DNA of 55,392 bases from assembly GCF_945957345.1 (NCBI RefSeq), contig NZ_CAMFKW010000038.1, positions 1 through 55,392 of the forward strand, given 5' to 3'. The stretch is from an uncultured Allobosea sp. GTDB lineage: Bacteria > Pseudomonadota > Alphaproteobacteria > Rhizobiales > Beijerinckiaceae. The position numbers and the translations under genes were made by a program. Below, in pieces: positions 51,814 through 55,392 of the stretch (positions are counted from its first letter, which is position 1; every line of letters begins with the position of its first letter). A model generated the notes under the pieces. The model worked only from the letters and a program-made list of their open reading frames with translations, did no database searches and was not told the origin of the DNA.

Positions 51814-51821
51814 CGAAAAGC

Positions 51822-51848
51822 GGCCGCGCAGCATGGAACCGCGCGGCC
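51822..51848 (+). terminator. Possible weak terminator hairpin after the giant gene
   Basis: GGCCGCGC (51822-51829) pairs with GCGCGGCC (51841-51848) across an 11-nt loop, 9-35 bases after the stop. There is no T-tract directly after it, so termination here would be weak or factor-dependent. Confidence 0.35.
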
Positions 51849-52163
51849 AGGCCATTGCCGAGGTTTTCGACGTGAAGACTTCGGATACAAGGACTTCCGC
51901 AGAACACTGCTTTGGCCGAAGCCTTCGCCTGCACCGAAGTCCCGCGCCTGATCGGCCCCATTTCGAGTCGATCGCGGACCGCCAGTCTGTCGCTGGCTCA
52001 CGAAGCGGGGCAAAGGACCGGCTGGGGGTCGCGGCGCAAGAGATCAGATACTTATACAGGTACTCCAAATATGCAGGCGTTCGCGATCTTGCCCGGGCGC
52101 GGCCGAACGGCTCGGGCCCTTCATATGGGGAAGGCCGTCGGCCTCGAATAAGCTGTCAGATCG
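51849..52163. other. Intergenic stretch with no recognised gene
   Basis: Short open frames exist on both strands but none has a recognisable protein, a ribosome-binding site or consistent codon use. I see no RNA gene here. Confidence 0.5.
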
Positions 52164-52188
52164 TCACCCGCAGCAAATGTCGGTATCG

Positions 52189-52212
52189 GTGGTTGCGTGC
52201 CCCCGCAACCAC
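52189..52212. repeat. Inverted repeat within the recombinase remnant
   Basis: GTGGTTGCG (52189-52197) and CGCAACCAC (52204-52212) form a 9-bp stem with a 6-nt loop, directly upstream of the terminator-like hairpin. It resembles the 3' end of a tRNA acceptor at first sight, but no cloverleaf can be built around it. Confidence 0.5.
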
Positions 52213-52224
52213 TGAGAGCGAAAG

Positions 52225-52251
52225 CCCCGTCTCCCTGCGAGACGGGGTTTT
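52225..52251 (+). terminator. Rho-independent terminator-like hairpin
   Basis: CCCCGTCTC (52225-52233) and GAGACGGGG (52239-52247) form a perfect 9-bp GC-rich stem with a 5-nt loop, followed by TTTT (52248-52251) on the plus strand and preceded by AAA. It could end plus-strand readthrough from the giant gene about 410 bases upstream, or be the leftover terminator of the lost element. Confidence 0.65.
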
Positions 52252-52453
52252 GCGTTCGCAGAGCACACAGCCAGAATCCGCGCCAGGTCGCCATGAGGCT
52301 CGAGTGAAACGCCGCCACCGTCGCGCGGCGTGACGATGATGCGCTCAACCGTCGACCGGATCGAACCGCCCCGGTTTTGTGGGAGGCCCCAAATCCTGAG
52401 AGGATGCGACCGCAAGCCCTGGCTGGCGACGGGCATGGCGGCTGAGTTGGAGG

Positions 52454-52549
52454 CAGACCGGGTTGCGCCGGATGCATAATACCGGCGACTATTCGATCAG
52501 CGATCTAGCCGAGGTATTCACCGCCTGAAGGTCCACGGTGTATCGGCCT
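52454..52549 (+). pseudogene. Resolvase helix-turn-helix fragment with in-frame stop
   Basis: The plus-strand frame with codons at 52466-52525 reads RRMHNTGDYSISDLAEVFTA, then a TGA (52526-52528), then RSTVYRPL. This fits the C-terminal helix-turn-helix of small serine resolvases (typically GxYSISDLAxLFxVSRPTVYR) with the recognition helix broken by the stop. It has no start and no catalytic domain and is not expected to be functional. Confidence 0.65.
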
Positions 52550-52569
52550 CTTGTTCGAACCCAATCTCA

Positions 52570-53955
52570 TCAGTCCGCAACCTGATCGCGTTCCCGCGTT
52601 GTCCAGCTTAACATATTCCGGCGGTAAAACCTCGAGGTGCTCCCATCGTGGCGGATCCACGCCCAGAGCGTGCCCATGACGAACCAGAAGTACCAGTTGA
52701 ATGCCAGGTAGAAATGCATGTTGTCCGAATAGGATTCGAGCATATACCCGAACAGCAGACAGCCGATGATCAGCACGCCCGGTGGATCACGTCGCCATCC
52801 TCGCGCCAGGCACCAGGCCACGCAGCCGAACAGCCAGAGGAGCGCAAGCAGGCCGAGCAGACCGAGTTCGAAACTCATCTGCAGATAGAGATTGTGACCG
52901 TCGATGCCCGGTGGGTTGACGAGCGGGAAGAAGCGCGGAACTGAGGGCCTCAGCGTTTCGAGACCATGGCCCAGCAGCGGCTGCTCCAGTACCCGCGGAA
53001 GCACGGATTCCCACAAGGCCTCCCGCCAGGCATAGGAGTTCAGTCGCGTATCGGCATTCAGCTGCGAGAAGTCGTCGATCGCCGGTGCGGCCGTGACGTC
53101 CGTCACGCGGTCCATCAGGTTCGGATTGGCGATGAATAACACCGGCAGCAGCAGCAGACCGAAGAGGAAGCGGCGCTCGATCCCGACCGCATAGACCATG
53201 AACATCAGCGCACAGGCACCCCAGGCGCTGCGCGTCTTGGTCAGCAGCAGGAGCACCACGAGCAACGGGATGTAGAGCGTCACCAGCATGCGGATGCGGG
53301 GCGATGCGCGCACGATCCCCGAGGCCCGGATATAGAGCGCGAGACCGAGGATCAGCACGAGGTAGAAGGCATAGATGTTCGGATGCGTGAAGGTGGATTG
53401 CAGGCGGAAATCGTGCAGATCGGACAATCCTTGCGCGAGATCCACAAAGGCATAGAGCGTAGGCGGAATCGAGGAGACGAATACCACTTGGATGAAGAGG
53501 AGGATGTCGCGCGACGAACGCAGAATGAAGAACGGGATGGCGAAGAAGGCCCAGTAGGTCAGTAAGACGGAGGCCAGCCGTACCGCCGCGTTGAAATCCG
53601 GCGCCTGAAACGCCGAGCTGAAGGCGATGAGCAGGAAAGGCCCCCAGATCGCCATGACGGGAAACGGCGCCTTCAGCGGCGCCTGCAGAAACAGGATCCC
53701 GGCGATCGCGATCGCGAGCACGTTGAACAGGGCCCCCACCCCCATGGAGGCCGCGCCGGAATCGCCTCCGAGCAGATTGAAGATCGGATCAGTGGAGGCG
53801 CGGATCAGCAGGATGGCGAAGACAAGACCCCGCAGGAGCCGCCAAACCGCCTCGGCATTGGCCTCCCGCACGGAGCAGGTCCGCCAGACGCGACCCGCCT
53901 CCGGCGAAAGCAGGGCGCCGGGCGTGACGGCGGAGGGGCGGGGAGCCATCCTCAT
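52570..53955 (-). CDS. O-antigen ligase / Wzy-type polysaccharide polymerase family membrane protein
   Basis: A 461-residue polytopic protein with about ten to twelve membrane helices. The large periplasmic loop contains LLGHGLETLRP and GIDGHNLYLQMSFELGLLGL (His354 in HNLYL). This is the Wzy_C/WaaL signature, in which Arg and His residues of the loop act on undecaprenyl-linked glycans. STFTHPNIYAFYLVLI earlier is also typical. The enzyme would ligate or polymerise a surface polysaccharide at the outer face of the inner membrane. I chose ATG at 53955 because it overlaps the upstream stop in an ATGA and has GGAG just before it; the frame stays open to 54054, but that extension is Arg-rich. It forms a two-gene unit with the upstream gene. 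Confidence 0.88.
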   Translation of the reverse strand: MRMAPRPSAVTPGALLSPEAGRVWRTCSVREANAEAVWRLLRGLVFAILLIRASTDPIFNLLGGDSGAASMGVGALFNVLAIAIAGILFLQAPLKAPFPVMAIWGPFLLIAFSSAFQAPDFNAAVRLASVLLTYWAFFAIPFFILRSSRDILLFIQVVFVSSIPPTLYAFVDLAQGLSDLHDFRLQSTFTHPNIYAFYLVLILGLALYIRASGIVRASPRIRMLVTLYIPLLVVLLLLTKTRSAWGACALMFMVYAVGIERRFLFGLLLLPVLFIANPNLMDRVTDVTAAPAIDDFSQLNADTRLNSYAWREALWESVLPRVLEQPLLGHGLETLRPSVPRFFPLVNPPGIDGHNLYLQMSFELGLLGLLALLWLFGCVAWCLARGWRRDPPGVLIIGCLLFGYMLESYSDNMHFYLAFNWYFWFVMGTLWAWIRHDGSTSRFYRRNMLSWTTRERDQVAD

Positions 53956-54662
53956 GTCTCCTGCTCCAAGGCTCTGTTCCGGGTCTCGGCGCGATGCCAC
54001 TCCGTTCCGTTCGCGGCGCGGATCGGTTCGAGCCAAAGTTCTGCCTCTCGGCACCAGGAAGCGGGGACTGCGGCTGCGGCGCGGGCCCGGCCGATGCGGT
54101 CCATCACGCGCGGCGCAACGAGCTCAGCCGCCGCGCGCGGAAGCTCGCGCCACCGGCCATGACTGTCGAGGAAAGCTTTGTCACGGACAGCCAATCCCCC
54201 GGGGTTTCGCAGCAGGGCGTGGAAGAGGGCGATGACGAATGCCATGAGGCCGCCGTCGAGAATGTAGCGCGTGCGGGCCTTCTCGGCGATATCGTCCGGA
54301 TCCACCAGCTCGCGGCCGCCGCCGCGCGAACGGCGATGCTCGTTCCATTCCGGGCCGAGCAGATCGTACTGGTTGCCGGCGACGCAGAGGACGACATACA
54401 GCGCGCCGACCCCGATCGAGGCCAGGACATAATCGCTTCGAAAGAAGACCACGCCGTAGGCGGCCGCCGAATACGCGAGGAAGGCAGCATAGGTGCAGGC
54501 GACGATCGTGATCATCTCGATGGAGATCACTGCCGCGGTCCAGAATACCCGGGATCCGTGAGCCGCGGCGGCGGCCGAAGGAGGTCGTGTGCCGGATAGG
54601 ATCGAACTCGTTGACATTGGCCCGCCAGACAGTTTCGAGGTCCGCACAAGCTCAACGTCCAT
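53952..54662 (-). CDS. Small membrane protein, possibly a truncated or composite polyprenyl glycosylphosphotransferase
   Basis: 236 residues from the first ATG; Met16 (54617) is an alternative start, and neither has a strong ribosome-binding site. Two membrane helices lie at about 39-62 (VFWTAAVISIEMITIVACTY) and 75-97 (SDYVLASIGVGALYVVLCVA), ending NQYDLLG. This looks like the N-terminal membrane part of exopolysaccharide polyprenyl glycosylphosphotransferases. The catalytic C-terminal domain is missing. From about residue 105 the sequence (RRSRGGGRELVDPDDIAEKA and on) is Arg/Ala-rich and I do not recognise it. The gene may be a deletion fusion or a distinct small family. The ATGA overlap with the O-antigen ligase suggests joint expression. 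Confidence 0.55.
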   Translation of the reverse strand: MDVELVRTSKLSGGPMSTSSILSGTRPPSAAAAAHGSRVFWTAAVISIEMITIVACTYAAFLAYSAAAYGVVFFRSDYVLASIGVGALYVVLCVAGNQYDLLGPEWNEHRRSRGGGRELVDPDDIAEKARTRYILDGGLMAFVIALFHALLRNPGGLAVRDKAFLDSHGRWRELPRAAAELVAPRVMDRIGRARAAAAVPASWCREAELWLEPIRAANGTEWHRAETRNRALEQET

Positions 54663-54731
54663 AGATATCGCAGGTTCTACGTCTTCGCAGGGGTTGCGCC
54701 TCTTTTCTTGTAAACGCGACGCGCGAGCTGG

Positions 54732-54779
54732 AATCGGCGCGTTAAAGGCGCAACGGGTTGCGCCTTTAACGCGCCGATT
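54732..54779. repeat. Perfect long palindrome (23-bp arms, 2-nt spacer)
   Basis: Bases 54732-54754 are the exact reverse complement of 54757-54779, with GG (54755-54756) between them. Arms run from AATCGGCGCG to GGCGCAAC. Part of it (GGGTTGCGCCT) also occurs at about 54694-54704. It lies between the membrane-protein gene and the transposase remnant. It may be paired insertion-sequence ends, a strong bidirectional hairpin, or a mobile palindromic element. Confidence 0.8.
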
Positions 54780-54849
54780 TCCGGCCTTCGGCCTTCACAT
54801 TTCAGTTTTGCGGCAGAACGCAAACTATCGGACAGTCCCGACGCAGAGC

Positions 54850-55335
54850 CCCGACGACGTCATGCAGCTTCTCGGCGAAAGCGGAATCCGTGGAGAGCTT
54901 GAATTGCCGCCAACGATGCGGGCGAAGCCGTGGGCTGTCCATATCTTCTGAATCGTGCAGATCGCCAGCCCCGCGACTTTGGCCATGGCGCGCGCCGTCC
55001 GATGTGTTGCCTCATGGGGGCGGCGGCTTCAGCGTCATCGTCACGACAGTCGCGGTCTTGTCGTAGGCCGTGGGCAGCCTTCCGGGCGGTCTGGTCTTGT
55101 CCCGCAACACCCCGTCGACGCCCTCTTCCATGAAGCGCGCGGGCCGCCATACGGTCGTCTTCGCCGTATCTGCCGCCGCCGCGATCGCCGAGGTTCCGAT
55201 GCCATCGGCGCTCATCAATACGATCCGGACACGCCAGACGGGCTTCGGTGCTGTGTCCCCGTCGGCGACCAAGGCTTCGAGACGCCGGTCAGCCTCGCCG
55301 AGCGTGATCCCAGTGCGCGTCGCGCAGGGGCGCAT
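54850..55335 (-). pseudogene. IS630-type transposase N-terminal remnant, two frameshifts
   Basis: Minus strand. The first piece (55335-55012) gives ADRRLEALVADGDTAPKPVW, RVRIVLMSADGIGTSAIAAA and FMEEGVDGVLRDKTRPPGRL, the helix-turn-helix half of IS630 family transposases. After a frameshift in the G-run near 55014-55025 it continues as PHEATHRTARAMAKVAGLAI and CTIQKIWTAHGF. After a second shift near 54915-54922 it continues as PHRWRQFKLSTDSAFAEKLH ending DVVG near 54850. The DDE catalytic half is missing. Two shifts and a truncation show it is dead. Confidence 0.8.
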
Positions 55336-55392
55336 ATGCCCGTGCTCCTGGGAATACCCGCGTGGACTCTTCTGTTTCGGTCAATCGACTAG

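Larger units (their letters stand above)
52164..52436 (-). pseudogene. Serine recombinase (resolvase/invertase) C-terminal remnant
   Basis: The minus-strand frame contains SIRSTVERIIVTPRDGGGVS followed by LEPHGDLARILAVCSAN (core 52221-52361). This is the pattern that closes large serine recombinases in Hyphomicrobiales (a beta strand ending in I-x-L-x-P, then H/K-G-D/E-L-A-x-I-L-A). The catalytic N-terminal domain is absent: upstream there is no Ser-containing resolvase motif. The gene is therefore a stump of a lost mobile element. Confidence 0.65.

Noticed and set aside
45540..50960. CRISPR-like regular repeats in the 3' third of the giant gene.
   Set aside because: The repeats are codon-phased, vary at third positions and encode RTX calcium modules. 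There are no constant repeats with unique spacers.
33889..51297. Very long minus-strand open frames opposite the giant gene (for example 33889-37833, 39694-44832, 44938-47478, 47869-51297).
   Set aside because: They are antisense shadows caused by GC-rich codon bias and the repeats. Their translations are Arg/Asp/Val-rich low complexity without start signals or known motifs.
52180..52215. A possible tRNA or tmRNA 3' end (GGTTGCG...CGCAACCAC).
   Set aside because: Only a single hairpin can be drawn; no cloverleaf, anticodon arm or tag-peptide region is present. The recombinase-tail reading explains it better.
51749..52333. Plus-strand frame of 194 codons downstream of the giant gene.
   Set aside because: It overlaps the end of the giant gene and runs through the recombinase remnant and terminator hairpin. 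It has no recognisable domain or ribosome-binding site.
53956..54054. Longer start for the O-antigen ligase at 54054.
   Set aside because: The extension overlaps the upstream gene by over 100 bases and is Arg-rich. ATG at 53955 gives an ATGA overlap with a GGAG before it.

Overview
The window looks like chromosomal DNA of a GC-rich alphaproteobacterium. A Hyphomicrobiales relative of Bosea or Methylobacterium is my guess, from codon use, the SapC family gene and the style of the mobile-element remnants. No rRNA, tRNA or CRISPR was seen. The window is dominated by one uninterrupted reading frame of 12,323 codons (14842-51813) for a giant LEPR-XLL surface or secreted protein.

Layout. (1) 1-7113, minus strand: a compact operon reading DUF3467-like protein, GAF-HlyD fusion, PqqD-like/M50 peptidase/HlyD fusion, short SecA-like ATPase, HlyD-type periplasmic adaptor (cut by the window edge). 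(2) 7114-7270: divergent promoter region with nested palindromes. (3) 7271-12532, plus strand: four genes, each overlapping the next by 4 nt: O-methyltransferase, halogenase-like flavoprotein with a novel C-terminal extension, an unrecognised protein, and a radical SAM enzyme. (4) 12498-13526, minus strand: AraC-type regulator, with direct and inverted repeats at its start. (5) 13916-51813, plus strand: SapC, then the giant gene. (6) 51814-52569: no intact gene, two decayed serine-recombinase pieces and a terminator. (7) 52570-54662, minus strand: O-antigen ligase-type protein and a truncated or composite membrane protein. (8) 54663-55392: a 23-bp-arm perfect palindrome and a frameshifted IS630-type transposase remnant.

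Working model (inference). The left operon looks like a dedicated export and maturation machine for the giant protein. It has a SecA-type motor lacking the usual C-terminal parts, three proteins with HlyD-like adaptor segments (one fused to an M50 membrane protease with a PqqD/RRE-like peptide-binding domain, one fused to GAF-like sensor domains), and no ABC transporter in view. The giant protein has an N-terminal LEPR-XLL tag, no obvious Sec signal peptide, long beta-solenoid super-repeats, repeated YxYxG modules, an alpha-helical repeat block, Calx-beta-like repeats, RTX-type calcium repeats and a hydrophobic extreme C-terminus. The four-gene methyltransferase/flavoenzyme/radical SAM operon between them could modify the giant protein or make a small molecule. 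The sequence does not decide which.
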